A stretch of 64,000 nt of DNA from Angiostrongylus vasorum (lineage: Eukaryota > Nematoda > Chromadorea > Rhabditida > Metastrongylidae). A model generated the notes under the pieces. That model worked only from the letters and a program-made list of their open reading frames with translations. It was not told where the DNA came from and made no database searches. The DNA is taken from contig JADANN010000375.1 in NCBI GenBank assembly GCA_018806985.1, positions 1-64,000 of the forward strand. The letters run 5' to 3'. Positions within the stretch are counted from its first letter, which is position 1. The number at the start of each line of letters is the position of its first letter. The position numbers and the translations under genes were made by a program. Below are positions 1 to 12,519 of this stretch, one piece after another.

Positions 1-430
1 TAGAGCTTGTTTAGCTGAGATTCTGATGCGGTTTTGGATCCATCTTTCTAGACTTTCATTGTCGACGGTCTCGTATACTTAAGCACTTTTCGTCGTGATA
101 TACAATTTGATTGTCCAGCATCTCAAACACTTTTCTAAACCCTACTTGGTATAATCAGTTCGCTCATTTTAAGGCTTCATTCATATCATAGTTGCCTACC
201 ATTTGAAATGCTCAAGAACTCGAAGTTGCTTTTGAGATTTCTATGAATCCAGCCTAAAGAAATGAATTAGGCTTCGATGTCGTACCCTATTCGTGATTAG
301 TTATCCCGTTGTGCTTTTATCGTTGAATCAGTTGTCTGCTTCTATTTTTTCTTCAGATTTTAAGGCTTCATCGTGGAATGTTTCTAAAATTCAGTGCATA
401 ATATGTGCTATTCGACTGTTCAATGTATAT

Positions 431-3400
431 TTATTGATTATAGGTGTAATTCGTGAAGTTTCGGCCCTTAACGAAACAGAGCCCTTCCGTTTTATTGCAT
501 CTCTGCGACGATGGGCATTTCGAACATGGTGGGCCAACGTCGTAAATCTTGTTGTTGAACCGGTTTCCTCTGAAATTTGTAAAATTCGATGTTTTCGGAT
601 AGAAAGGACAAGTCGATGGAAGAACGAGGTATGGTCAACTCACGCTTTCTTGTACTGACACACGACCAACGTTTTATCGTAACACTCCCTTTATTCCGCA
701 GCCAACATAATTTGTTTCCTGCCAAACCAGCTAAAACAAATAATGCTAAGAAGTCTATTAAACAGAAATTTTCCAAAAAGTGTATTCCCACGAACTGTTT
801 TTCACTTATTTCTCCAACATTATTTGGAAACAGATCATTGGTCAAATCATGAAGAGCTGTAGTTTTCTTTTAGTATCTACAACTGAACAACTCACACCTC
901 ATTCATAAGATTCTAGGACAAGATTATGTTGATTTTGTAAAAGTTTAAAAGCTTCTTTCCATGTTTCCATCAATTTCATTGCAATGTTGACTCTCTTAGC
1001 TCTTAAAGCACTAAAGGACACTAGTAAGCTCCACTTCTGCATCAAATTACGACCTAAACCATTATGTCATCTGATAAATTGTGGAAGATTTCTCTACTAA
1101 CAATAAATCTATGACGAGACTGCCGGCATGCTCCTGTGTGCCAATTTATTCCCAGAGATTCAATATTACTGTCAACTTATAAAGGTGCGCCTTCCAACGT
1201 TTTACCGCCTGATCGTGGCTTGGAGGTGTCCCTGGGTGTTGGACTGCGATGTACAGCGGGGAGATTCGTCCTCCCGGCAGGGACTCCCAAGCTGAGAAGG
1301 AGTCCGCCGTTTCCATTAGGAAGCCTAGATTAGAGTAAACCAATACCAGGATCCACCGCCGTCCTGGTATCAAAGTCGCATGGTGGAAAATCTCCCTCTA
1401 ATCCACTCTAATCCACAAGGGCTGCGACTGCCTGTCGTGGTGACGACCTGGGTCAGACTTTTGCCAGGCTGCCCTCGGGATTCCAGCGAACCACAGTGGC
1501 TTAGCCAGCAAATCTCCGAAAAATGGTGATTATGCTGGGGCCCGCACAACTAGTGAGGATGTGCCGTTCAAGTATCAAGTATCAACTATAAAGGTGAGAC
1601 GACATTAAAGGCGAACATACTTCATTGTTGTTCATAACATCGACAATTTCTTGTTTTATGCTTGAATCTAAATACCTTGATATCCATTGATATTTCTTAG
1701 GTGATGGATCTTAAACCGTATTAGTCGACGGTGAAGTCAGGTGGCCGCAAATGTACTGAGTGCTTTCGTCTACTTGCCCTTATCCGCACTAGGTGTAGAG
1801 GAAAGCAAGTCCATTCTGCTGCTTAGAATGTAGTTTGCATCTCGTAGCTCACGAATATATGTGTGAATAGATAGGTAAGACGTTTGCTTGTATGCAGATT
1901 GTTTCCCGAACTCGAATGGGGGCGCGTTTTGGGTCGCACTCTGTCAACGAGCTCCACACAAACCCCAGGAAGATCGGAACTCTGCAAGTTCCCCAAAGGT
2001 TTGATATCTCACTTTGGCGAAAATCGGTGAGCTATTGCTGCGTACTCTTTTATCAAAAACGCACCACTAAAAACATCCAGCGAAAAGTGCAATGCTGTAT
2101 TCAACCGGAGAGACCATTACCTACGCTTTCTATATGATTAGGGATTTCATCGGTAAACGCTCGCCTCGCACACTAATTGAGTGGATTTCAAATGAAGCTT
2201 ACAGATGATCCTATCATGTTTCTCACCTGAGTATAGTGGCCAATTTGACCCGGATGGCGGTTAAACAGTTGCTGTGTGAGAGTGACATTTTTTCCAACAC
2301 CGAAGTCCTCTAGCTCTTCAAACCAACTTTCTGTGGCCTTAACATGAGCACAATCAACAAATCTAGTCTTTATTTACAACGTTCTCAGACGTTTCCACAG
2401 CCGTTCGCCCACAATCTTACAAGTAGATGGCAGAGCTCAACTTACCATCTCAGCTATAACGCGCTTCTCAAAGCGTGGTGTATAGACAGTGTAGATATTT
2501 TCGCCGTAATCACCCGTTGAATGTGAGAACTGACAGAATCCCGCGTGATACGTGGACGATTGTTCAAGTTCGCAGCTGTACTCCTGGATGGAAGTCGATA
2601 AGAAGGAATCACTTTTGTGAGTTTTGCGGCACCTAACGTAAAGCATCCACGTTCAAAATTTTCTTGGCTGGCACGTGGGAACAAGCTTTATTTCATAAAA
2701 CTTGGCGTGATTAAAAACACAATAAGGCTGGTTTTCCGACAAACAGCGGCAAGCTTCGAAAAGCTGGACGATTTTTTGGTGTTCTAAGCACCTCTACCTA
2801 ATTGAAAAGAGTATGCTTTATTGAGGTGGAGCTGCATACGTCATCACTAACCACATTTTACCGTAATTCGCCACTAAAACACGTTGTTGTTTTATTCTAT
2901 TACATAATATCTGTGTTGGACAAGCCCACGACTAAGTGTACAAAAATTGCAAACAGGAATGCATAAGATACTATGCATTCGGTCCACTTTGTCTTGCCAC
3001 GTATGATAGGACACAATGTATTTGAAGCGTTTTATGTTAAACTGCGCATAGTACTAAATGTAATTCGAACTTCATACCAGTTTCGGCATGGCAGCCGCTC
3101 TTGGTGCCCATTTACCAATCTTATCAACTGCTCGACCGGTCGCCACTATGCTTCTAGAACAAACTTCCAATCGTGGTCAACTCTTTTCTTTAGGTCTATT
3201 CTCCATTCAATAACGTTATACTTGCAAAAAAAACTATCTTCGACGATTCTTTCAGGATTATATGAAGACTAACTGACCGAATTATTTAAACTTAAGACAA
3301 CATTGGCGATGAGTCATGCTTTTATTTCTGTCAAGCTCCTTCTGAGTTTTAAGCAAACCTGTAGAAATTGTGCGTGTCCAAGAAAGTCTTTCGCACAGCA

Positions 3401-5337
3401 TCTGTCATTCCGCTGCTGCCTCCGCACATTTCTGATCTGTTCCTATCTAAAAAAAAACTTCCTATTAATCTTCTAGCAGATTGTGGGGACTGGCCATCAA
3501 ATTCAGCATGCAGGAGAAAAATACAAAAAATTCTATCATCTGGCTGGGCACTTTAAATAGAAGGTATTTACTAATGCTTCTACACTTTTCTTCAAGATTC
3601 ACGGTTTCATTCCGATCCAGAGGTGTTTTCTTGCTGTCTTCTCACCTGGCTGCTGTTTAGGTTTGATGCATAGTCCGTCTTCACATTTTGAATCTGGAAA
3701 AATCGTGCAGTTGCTGCCGGTTCGACAATACTTTCCGTCACGCCACATGATAGAGTCACCCATGTAACCACTAAATCTCAATTATGGTGCGAAAAAAAAC
3801 CACCACAAAAGAACGAGACGTTAAAAATAAAAAATAGGTGACTAACAGTCGTCTGTAGACGCATAGTACTTGCATTTTAGAAGAATAGGAATCTTTGCAA
3901 ATCGCGTGAGCACAACCGAGCTCGGTGTTTTTGTAGTGGGCCATCTGAAAATCACATTGATGCCAGAACGCTTCTAAGTTTTGCTCATATCTCAAAATCC
4001 CAGCGGTTGTATTCTACGTAATAACCCCTCTTTGAAAAATTGACCATTAGTAAAAGTTAGACATCTTAAAATCGCCGCTGGTGGTGCTCACGAACGACTT
4101 TCAACGGAAATTCAGCACCCACATTTGAAAATTCATGCGCTGTCGTTTGGTATTTGTTGTCCTTGTAAATATATGCTTTCTTTGCTTGGTCCCACCATTT
4201 TTCGAGTGCTTTCTTAATGTTTGCTTTAACATCAAATTTCGTTTCTCCATATGCGAGATAGAATCTGAAATTTCAGGACGATTGTGGGAAGCAGCAAGGT
4301 TATCAACGGTTGTCCAGAGTATAGATGTGAGAAAATTCTAAAACAACGGATTCGCTTAAAAACTCAAAACAAGCACGTTGAAAGCGTTTTATAAAAAATG
4401 GTATTATTTGTAACACTCTCCTTCTTCATAAATGAAAGCAGAAGAAGGAAAGTCTTAGTACGGTTTTTTCCCTCATGTTGTGAATAGTTCAAGGTAGTAT
4501 TGCTTTCACAGCAGTCACTCACGTTTCCCTGTTCTGTCCATACCATTGATATTGTGAAAAATCGTAACCGCAATCTTTTACAATTTTCTTCGCTACTTGC
4601 ACCAAATCACAGCTCCATGACTGAAGAAAAGTATTTTTACGCAAGTCGCACGATCAAGAGTTCGAGAGGCTTACCAGCTTGTGGATGTTCTTTGCTGGAC
4701 CAAGGCGGCGTCCACTCAAATCTTTGTATTTGCCTTTTGCCAAACCTTTTCGTACTAGGTTATGATAATTAAGATATATGGTACGCAGCTCATCTTCATC
4801 GACGTTGTTCGAACACACTGGAAATTTTTAACATTGAGATATTTGCGATGGATCAACTGAGTGGAACTCACCTTCGTCATCAGCGACGACGAGCGCTTGA
4901 AGCTGAAAGCATTCTACATGTCATAATAAATGTTTTTTAAACAAACGAATAAATTTCTATCGTCTTTGGTTTTCCTAGTCGTTCAGCAGTTCGTCAAATC
5001 TTGTTGGATTTAAAACCACAGACAAGGGCAAACTAATGTCGAAAACCACTGCCACCCCTGATGAAACACTCGCCGTGAAACCTTTCTGCGACTGCTATGC
5101 TAAGAGTCGCTGACTCCCTACAGTAGGAATCTCTTGAAGTGTTGCCTGGGCACTGTCAAAATATTGGAGGAAAAAAAAGTAGCCCAACGTCTGAGATATC
5201 GAGTCAATGGAACTTGTGCTGGAAACCGTACTTTTCTTGAGAGCGAGCTCCTCAGTTGTGTAAATAAATAGGAGGCAAATACCTTTAATAAGTTTAGAAC
5301 ATACCAAAATTAGAAGTGAGAACGATGTCAGTTTCAT
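431..5337 (-). CDS. Two-domain CAP/SCP secreted protein (hookworm ASP-like), 13 exons
   Basis: Exons in transcript order: 5337-5305, 4902-4872, 4817-4675, 4620-4523, 4264-4123, 3944-3847, 3770-3646, 3446-3359, 2685-2613, 2583-2446, 2337-2227, 730-644, 569-431. Every junction keeps phase apart from one extra base in exon 12; about 434 residues, close to the usual length of double-domain Ancylostoma-secreted proteins. Residues 1-17 form a signal peptide whose two halves lie on exons 1 and 2. The first CAP domain runs from about 23 (CSNNVDEDELRTIYLNYHN) to a Cys-rich hinge at 183-223. The second starts at GMTDAVRKTF (236) and has GENIY (304), GHYTQ (356), LVWQETNYVGCG and a C-terminal Cys hinge (KIYDVGPPCSKC). 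His and Glu of the CAP cavity are present in domain 2; domain 1 is divergent (MAHY in place of HYTQ). The family is exported, often at host invasion; that role is inferred. An AATAAA (430-435) overlaps the stop. Two oddities: a 29-nt gap at 2584-2612 and a G-run frameshift near 685. Confidence 0.92.
644..730 (-). other. CAP exon 12 with +1 homopolymer frameshift
   Basis: This exon of the CAP gene opens with LVWQETNYVGCGIK and closes with YDKTLVVCQYKK, both family-typical, but in different frames. Removing one G from the GGG run on the coding strand (near 684-686) joins them as the expected GCGIKECYDKTLVVCQY. Both splice sites are good and fit the neighbouring phases. The exon is 87 nt where 86 is expected. 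Either the assembly has one base too many or this allele is broken. Confidence 0.7.
772..1010 (-). pseudogene. Possible relic duplicate of central CAP exons
   Basis: Two open stretches lie inside the intron between CAP exons 11 and 12. The first (1010-902) follows an acceptor-like CCTTTAG and contains KRVNIAMKLMETWKEA, which resembles KRVIAEM plus ATESWFEE at the true exon 10/11 junction. It meets an in-frame TGA before its possible donor. The second (866-772) contains LTNDLFPNNVGEI then QFVGIHFLE, faintly like TQQLFNRHPG then QIGHYTQ in exon 11. The resemblance is weak and seen by eye only. I read it as a degenerate duplicate exon pair; chance open frames are possible. Confidence 0.35.
1190..1580 (+). 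repeat. Repeat family B, copy 1
   Basis: About 380 bp from the 'accgcctgatcgtggctt' end to the 'gctggggcccgcacaact' end. The same sequence recurs at 16335-16665, 35060-35445 (plus), 35470-35870, 49270-49665 (minus) and as pieces at 39660-39765 and 44690-44850. No coding capacity, no tandem structure, no convincing terminal inverted repeat. It lies in the CAP intron between exons 11 and 12. Confidence 0.8.
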
Positions 5338-5339
5338 TG

Positions 5340-7340
5340 GAATAATGCACTTTATCATCTGGCCCTTTTATGCGAATTTGAGAAAACGATTGTTTGCACA
5401 TCAACAGTGCACTATGAAAAACTTGTTGATTTTGATTCTTTTTCTTTAATTTTCATTTTCTCCTAAATAAACACTAACTTTTTTTATCTGAACGATTCGA
5501 GAAGATGCATTCTTTCCACCTCGTGAAATTTTGTGTCCGCTTTCCGACAAACTTCCACAAATGGCAACTGTGATGAAAACATTTTCTCAGTGTGTTGAAA
5601 TATCCATTTCGATTTATGAGAAAATTTCTCGTCACCATTAATCTTTCATCCTAGTGGAGGTTTGAGGGATGTCTGTGGTTTACATTTTTAGCTTTGTTTC
5701 AGCTTCGTTTGATGAAAAGTATACATCGATTTGAGATATCGGTAGAGTTTTATTCGATTTCAAAGAAACTAAATTTTGTGAGGGCTATCAGTTTTATTTT
5801 TGCATAAAATCGTGTCTTACACCTCTCTTGTACTGGTTAGGTGAATATCTTTGCGTAACCGTTTCCCAGGTTGATTTTCGTATGGAGACAACAGTCTTAA
5901 CACTTAGATGACTAAAACATCCTGAAACATACAGTTTTAGACGACCAAGGGTCCAAGGCAACCAAACTGTGCACTGCGGGTAAATTCTTTGTCACAACAG
6001 TTTAGAGCATTAAACACAACGTGGAATTACTGAGGCATGTAAGTTATGTAATTCGGCCAGATTCTCCCCCCATTGAGATTTAATACTTTTGGGTTCCTTA
6101 TGTACTGGGTTCAATTTCGATTTCACTATTTGTCAGGCTGCCATCAGCTACACGAACTATTGATCTATCTGAATTTGGTCATCCTCACCTTTATCATCCA
6201 TGTTTTTTGTATGATTCTTCAAAAAAATAAAAGATCAGAAGATGTGGGTGTATGCTTTCATTAAGATGGCAAGAAAGATTATTTCGTTGCCACAGTGCGA
6301 AACTACAACTGTTACTGATCATCCACCGTCCAGAAATGGAACAGCAACACGTCTTCCTGTCTTTTTTTCATCAATCGAAGCCGACACGGGTTTTCGACAA
6401 AATAGCAAATTTTTGATCGCACGATTACGATACATGACAGCCTTTCTAGCCAAATATATTACGGTACTTTCCTACAGAAAACGAAAAGTATACGAACACC
6501 CACTGGAGCTCGTGACATTTCATTGGATTAGAATTGGTACTACGTAACACTTTATTGAGATGACCAGCATATCCTACGTTCACTTTACATTGGATTCACA
6601 CCACAAACCAAAAGGACACCTGCTCCTTCATCATCAAGAGTTGTGTGTGCAGGTTGAATCCACATACGAATGTATGCTTGGCTCTGTTGAGTTCAAATTT
6701 GAAAAACAATCAATTATGCAAAGTAAACAACAAGACTGTAAATCCTCCCTACTGTATGTTGGAAAACATGAAATGGCACAGCTTGTAGAGTTGGACAACG
6801 ACTAGTGTTCTAGACGAAAGCTTGCCAGATTCTGTTGGATTTCATTTTGTACCAGATGAATAAAAGGATTTTGCAAACATTACGGAAAATTCAAAGGACT
6901 TCTCTTTAAAAAAAAGCCTGAATTCGAGCTGTGACATTTTTCATCTTCCTTTGAGGACGGGATCTTTTCACATAATTGTGAGGAACTGGTATACACTGCA
7001 TCGGCGTTAAGTTATTCTTCTTCATGGACGATAAAAGGCAACTTCTTTAAAAGGTTATACTTCTATCGGTTTACTAACCTCCTAGAATCTATTTACAAAT
7101 GGAACAGTGTGGATTGCTTCATTGTTTTCTAGACATTTTGCTCTATTTTCATGAACTCTGGATAGCCTTAGGAAAATTTTTGTGCAGACACAGCCCTCGA
7201 TCCGTTGATGACGCAAAAGGAATCGCTTTAATCTAATTGAAATATCAACCATGTATAAAATTACCCTAGGGAATTTTGTTCCTGATTTAAGATCGAATGT
7301 CCGACTTGTTTAAAAGCGTCATTCATTTCGCACTACAGCA
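5340..7340. other. No gene recognised
   Basis: Upstream flank of the CAP gene, AT-rich. Open frames of about 100 and 80 codons at 6242-6547 and 6560-6805 (plus) have no recognisable motif, signal peptide or splice context, and I do not call them genes. No repeat family of this window was recognised here. Confidence 0.5.
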
Positions 7341-9180
7341 TCATCGAAGTTCAGGATCCATCGTGGACTACTTCTTCTAAAGCTTGACTAGTATTTAAGA
7401 TTATGAACAGCGGCACGACTTTGGAACCACCTGTATCACTTGTAGTCCCGTTGATCATCCAGTGACTCGAGCAGGCGCCAGTAAATCTTCCATTTTCCCC
7501 TGTCGCGTGCAAGAGTATCCCAGTGGGTTCTGCACGCTTTAGGGACTCATCGAGCATCATATTATTCTTCTAGGCTCTTCGTGAAGAACTCTGACCATCA
7601 GGTTGGTGGTCTTCCTGAAGTACGTTTGACATCCCGAGGAATCCAGTCACTAACGGTTCTTGTCCATCGGTTGTCATTCATACGCATTACGTGTCCGGCC
7701 CACCTTATCTTCGAATGTACGGCGTTCAGAACGGCATCTTTGATTTTTGATCGTTGACGCAGGTCAAAGCTTCAGGTTCCATCGCTTACTTGTGTGAAAC
7801 GGGATACTCCTAACATCGTCCTTTCGACTGCGAGTTCAATAACACTGATTGATCTTTCATCCCACTTACGCAGCGACCAGGTCTCTGACGCATACTTTAG
7901 GGCAGGAAGTACCGTTGAGTCGAAAGGTGGGCACGGAGCCGGGTGTTCTTTGTTCTCTTCACTACATCGTCGACGCTCTTGAAAGCTCCCTAAGCGGCTC
8001 GTTTCCTTCTGCTCATCTCTGGAGTTAGGTCGTTCATCATATTGACTTCCCGACCTAGGTGGACAGATAACTGGACCATTCGGAGATATTCGTTCCGTTG
8101 AGTGTGAATGGGGCATATGAAACCAATCCGTTCTTTATGAACATCGTTTTTTGTGAGATGTAGTCGAAGACCAATCTTTCCACGGGCTTTATCAAAGTCG
8201 GCAAGCATACATTCCGCTTGGCTAATGTTTGATGTTATAAGGACGATGTAATCAGCAAGGCCAAGATTATGTAACTGCCTACCATCGATTTTCACTCCCA
8301 TATTATCCCATTCCAGTGTTCGCATGACGTTCTGGAGGATTGCGGTAAATAATTTTGGCGAGATGGTATCGCCTTGCTTAACCTTTTGATGCCGATGTTA
8401 ATATCGTTGTGGAATGGCGATATCTTGGTTGTGAAATTTTTGTTCAGGTCACGAACAATGTTTATGTACTGAGTAGGAGGGACTCCTTGACTATCAAGGG
8501 CTTCCATGACTGCTTCTATCTCAGTTGAATCAAAGGCCTTCTGCAAATTAATGAAAATGAGACAGAGCGGTCTTTTGTACTCTCGCGATACTTCAGTGAG
8601 TCTTGTTATCGTGTGGATGTGGTCCATCGTACTAAATCTTTTTCGAAACCCTGCTTGCTCAAATGGCTGTCCTTCGTCCAGTGTTCTGCCATTCCTGTTT
8701 AGGATGGTTCGAGTGAAGAGTTTGTAGACGATAGACAGCAAGGAGATTAATCGATAGTTTCCGATAACATGTAGGTCACCCTTCTTGAAAAATAACACGG
8801 TCCTGCTGGTCTTCCATTGAGTTGCGAGCTTGCATTCAGAGAGGTGAAAAGTGAAGAGCCGAGCCAATGTGTTTGCGAGCACTGGCGGAGGGTTGTTCAG
8901 GTATACTGGTCCTATCCTGTCCGGACCTCATGCTGTTCGATTTTTCACCGACGAAGTGGCATGTCGGATTTCGGAATGGAGAGCCGGTAGTGCAACAAAT
9001 CCATCCTCTTTTATTTCATATGACGAGAGGTGGACTTGGCTATCGAGAGGACTTGAGTAGTATTGGTGAATGAACTTCTTCATTGCCTTTCTGGACGCTG
9101 TAACTGTTCCGTCTGGGCGTCGGAGTGCAATACTTTGGAATAACATCCTTAAAAGTCAGTGTGGACCTGTTCATGGAATC
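7340..9180 (-). mobile_element. RTE-clade LINE fragment, lineage 1 (reverse transcriptase to 3' end)
   Basis: Read on the minus strand, 9146 to 7350 encodes the end of the linker, the reverse transcriptase and the C-terminal region of an RTE-type non-LTR retrotransposon in broken frames. Visible pieces include the SLLSIVYKLFTRTIL fingers motif, QAGFRKRFSTMDHIHTI, and an FINLQKAFDSTE palm motif. The catalytic FADD position has decayed to LADYIVLI near 8250. C-terminal parts include TVLPALKYASETWSL and ERTMLGVSRF. The endonuclease is absent (5' truncation is usual for LINEs), and stops and frameshifts make it inactive. It is the same lineage as the copies at 15.6, 29.2, 50.9 and 62.4 kb. Confidence 0.88.
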
Positions 9181-9359
9181 CTGTCGAGAATTGAGGTATT
9201 TAAGGTTCATCAATAGCGAGAAAACTTGTTAGATTTTTTGAAAGAACTCTTCCAACTTCTCCTTCTTCTGCAGTAGAAAATTAATTTAGGCAGTTCAAAT
9301 CGGCTCTATTAAGAAAGGTAGGAGTGCAAGAGTTCTTTTCGGTAGTTTTATGTATTTTA

Positions 9360-10590
9360 TAAAACAAATTCCCATGCATGGCTTGCCCATCCACCAGCTT
9401 ATGGCTCTCTTAAAGGAGTGCCTAAACTGCTCGATTTTCAGATGCTCTGAGAAATACTACGCGCAAATAAGGGGGCTGGCAATGGGACAGCGACTGGCGC
9501 CAAGCCTTGCTATTGCGTTTATGTCTGGAGTGGAAGCCCCCGTTCCCGTTCTCCGGCCACTACTCTACTGCAGATATATAGATGATTGTTTTGTCGCCTT
9601 CTCTACACAGGATGAGATGGACAAATGCTTTGAATTATTGAACGAGTAGTCAGAGTACATCAAATTCACCCGGGAGAAACCAAAAGACGACTGGCTCCCG
9701 TTTCTAAACGTTGAAACAAACTTATGAAGTAACGTTTGTATGACTAAATGGTACCGAAAGCCAAGTAACAAGAACATCCTCGGTCTTTTCATTTCTTCCC
9801 ACCCTTCACACACAAAGAAAGTGCTTGTGAAAAAACAATCGCGCAACTTGGCTCGTGAAATAGCCATCTCCAATGGCAACGAAACAGTAACCCCACGAGA
9901 TAAGTTTAGAATAAGAGCTACGCCCCCAAAACGAAAGGTTTGGCTGGAACAAAATCCCGTTTATCTTGTTCTTCATTAGTCATGAAATAAGTGTAGCGAT
10001 AAAGCGTGCTTAAGAAGGGCAGATCTAGACGAATCGGCAGGGGATAGTTGAAACACTACCGGATACTCTACGTCGTCAGTCAGTTCGTAACCGCCTGTAG
10101 AACCGTCTATGTGAAACACCAAATTGCGTAATTTGTCCATACGGCAGGGAAGGTGACTGCATGAGTTCAGGTACGATATAACTAATCTCTTCTTGTAATA
10201 CTCGCGGAGATTAAAACATCGGCGAAACGGGCAGACTTTTTGTGTATTCGCATAAAAGAACATCTAGATGGCAAACGAAAATCGAAACAAGGCACGCCAC
10301 TGGGCACGCATAGGATACAAAAACATAGCGGAGAAGATTTTAATGTAGAAGTTGCTATCCTCGCACGGGAGACTAAAACACCAACGCGCAAATTTCTCGA
10401 GGCTTTTTTGGATAAATTTCAAAAATCCGAGAATGAATGGCAGCGAAGAACGCCCTGAGCCACACGTGATCTAGCCCCGTATCTCAGAATTGATTTTTGA
10501 TGTGGAGTGGTGCAGTAGTCAACCATATGCGACTCTAAGAGACTGTTCTTCCTCGGTGCATGGCACATAAAAAACGGTGGGTTTTTCGTA
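9360..10590 (+). mobile_element. Penelope-like element, 5'-truncated and decayed
   Basis: Starts at the segment matching 54650 of the larger Penelope-like copy (HGLPIHQLMALLKECLNC). It encodes the RT palm with YIDDCF near 9578, the connector MTKWYRKPS near 9740, then a GIY-YIG endonuclease tail (RIKEHLDGKRK, THRIQKHSG at 10240-10340). The YIG segment itself is broken near 10200. Several stops and frameshifts split it. The end (10498-10590) matches the start of the terminal repeat seen at 55817. Penelope-like elements pair a telomerase-related RT with a GIY-YIG nuclease; this copy is inactive. Confidence 0.85.
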
Positions 10591-10599
10591 TAGTTATAA

Positions 10600-11630
10600 A
10601 GCTAAATTTCCCACAAAATATCCAATCAATGGAAGCTTTCTTTAAAAAAACTCTGGAAAAAGGCTTTTTCGAAGTCATGTAAAAGTTGCAGGATATTTGC
10701 TCCATTTAACAACTGCATCCTTTTAAGGCAGAAATTTGACATATCCGTATCTTAAATCTTGCTATCTAATGCGATATCGTTATGTTTGTAAAAGTTCGAT
10801 CCAGTCTTGGACCAACCAATGCCATCATTTGTCTGAGCTCGTTAAATTGTTACAAACTTTTGTAGAGCATCGACTAGGATCACCGGTTCTGTGGAAGTCC
10901 AAGACTTCGAAACATTGGCCGAATAAATGTTGAGTAACAACTTCGCGTAAGCGTATCAGTGAAACAAGGTGTATTACCGTACTTGTCTGGATGGTTTCCT
11001 CCCATCCAGAAAGTCTGATGCAGGCCCGTTGTGAAGACGTGGGAACGGCTTAACGTGGCAATAGCGGGATCTAGGGAGAAGCGACTTGACCAAATTCCAA
11101 CAACATTCAAAAGGAAAGTCAAAAATCGTCATATGGCCAACATAAACAGAGTCGAAAATCATTGGGGATAAACCAAATGCGTAAAGTACTGGGGTCTGCA
11201 AAGCACGTGGTGTTGAGTCATGTGAAAAAATTACATGCATATATATATACTGTGCTCTCGTTAAAAATATCCTTGTACATACTTTGATTTCATTGAAAAC
11301 GTTTCACACTCTGTGACTGAGTGCTGGTGGGATTCTAAGTTGCGTTTTTGTTTCTGCGCAACCTTCCATTGCTTTGTAAAGGATTAATTCCTCTTGTTCG
11401 AATCGATTTCTGTTCTTCTTCTAACCATTTTACAAGTTTTACTGCAATTTGGTACAAATACCGCCTTCTTCCTTTAATAATAAACGAACAAATAACCAAA
11501 TATAAAGCTGTTGAAGCAAATTTCCTTCTTCGGTCATTGTTTTACCAAACAAAATTAAACTGTTTTTCACACGAATCGGTTCTATACGTTGCCTTTTTAA
11601 CATCGGATAAGTACACTTCCCAAACGACGT
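10600..11630. other. No gene recognised
   Basis: Plain AT-rich sequence between the truncated Penelope copy and the TMEM144-like remnant. The plus frame at 11348-11683 (111 codons) overlaps the TMEM144 terminal exon on the other strand and shows no motif. Nothing else supported. Confidence 0.5.
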
Positions 11631-11633
11631 TTT

Positions 11634-12514
11634 CTAGAGGTGAACCTCTTTTGACAGACCAACTAGAACTCCGCTCATGGTAATCAGCAATGCCACGGAA
11701 AACATGACGAATTTTGCTTTACCCTGAAATTTCTCCTGAACGAAAGAGCTGGGAAAATTTTCCTTGTTTCTTAATTATTGGTAGGTCTCCACATTTTCGT
11801 TAATATCACACGTGTGAATTCTGTATACCGATTAAGTGCATTTCGTCATCGTTCATTACAACTTAAGTTCCGCTTTTGAGAAATTCCACGAGTCACGAAG
11901 GTAATATCCGAATCGAAATCTACATAATTCATAGCACAAAGCTCGATTTCCTTGAAGTAGAAGATGCTCTACAGGAAGCCACACATCCTGGTAGTCCATT
12001 AATAATCGGAAATGAGATCGCTTGTTAAAGATGTTGATTGACGATGAAGATCGACGTCTGTGCCGTAGCTCAAAGTAAACCAACCAGAAATGAGGGGAGC
12101 ACAATGTCCGGAGGCATGAATGGTTGGTTTCGCACGAAAATAGAAATTAAATGAAAGAATTGCAGTGCGTGATTGCTGCCCTGAGGAAATCAGCCTGCAT
12201 CGAACCGTGAACTGCTGTATTTCCACTGTAGACGACTTTAACACAGCTCTTCAAAGGTTTTACTTCAAAAGTTTTGTCCACGTACCTCAGGTGAATCAAT
12301 TCTCGTCAGAGAGATAATGGAAAATGAAGAGCTACTGAAACTGAAAGTGTACCTGAACAAAGCATAAACAACGAAAATCGTAGCTAAACTGAGAAAGTTC
12401 AGAAAAAATGAGAAAATACGTAAGAAAGGCCGTCAGAAGGATGATTCGGATATCGGTCAGGATTGTCGATCATGTAAATCACTGGCACAAAAGTTAGTCC
12501 ATAGAATACACCAA
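11634..12514 (-). pseudogene. TMEM144: TMEM144-like (DUF1632) transporter, decayed 3' exons
   Basis: Three homologous blocks in order on minus. 12514-12353 encodes GVFYGLTFVPVIYMIDNP and DGLSYVFSHFF, matching the TMEM144 GVLYGSTFVPIIY..DYVFAHF segment; it then needs one extra T in a T run (coding strand, near 12402-12407) to continue LSLATIFVVYALF. About 12132-11930 encodes PPDIVLPSFLVGLL, TAQTSIFIVN, QAISFPII and SIFYFKEIE, but with TGA and TAG in place of two family-conserved Trp, an in-frame TAA and a 1-nt frameshift. 11723-11634 is an intact last exon (KFVMFSVALLITMSGVL, ending EVHL). TMEM144 proteins are multi-pass carbohydrate-transporter-like membrane proteins. Several independent lesions argue for a pseudogene. 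Confidence 0.8.
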
Positions 12515-12519
12515 CTAAG

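Noticed and set aside
11348..11683. 111-codon plus-strand frame
   Set aside because: Overlaps the TMEM144-like last exon on the other strand and shows no motif or splice context.
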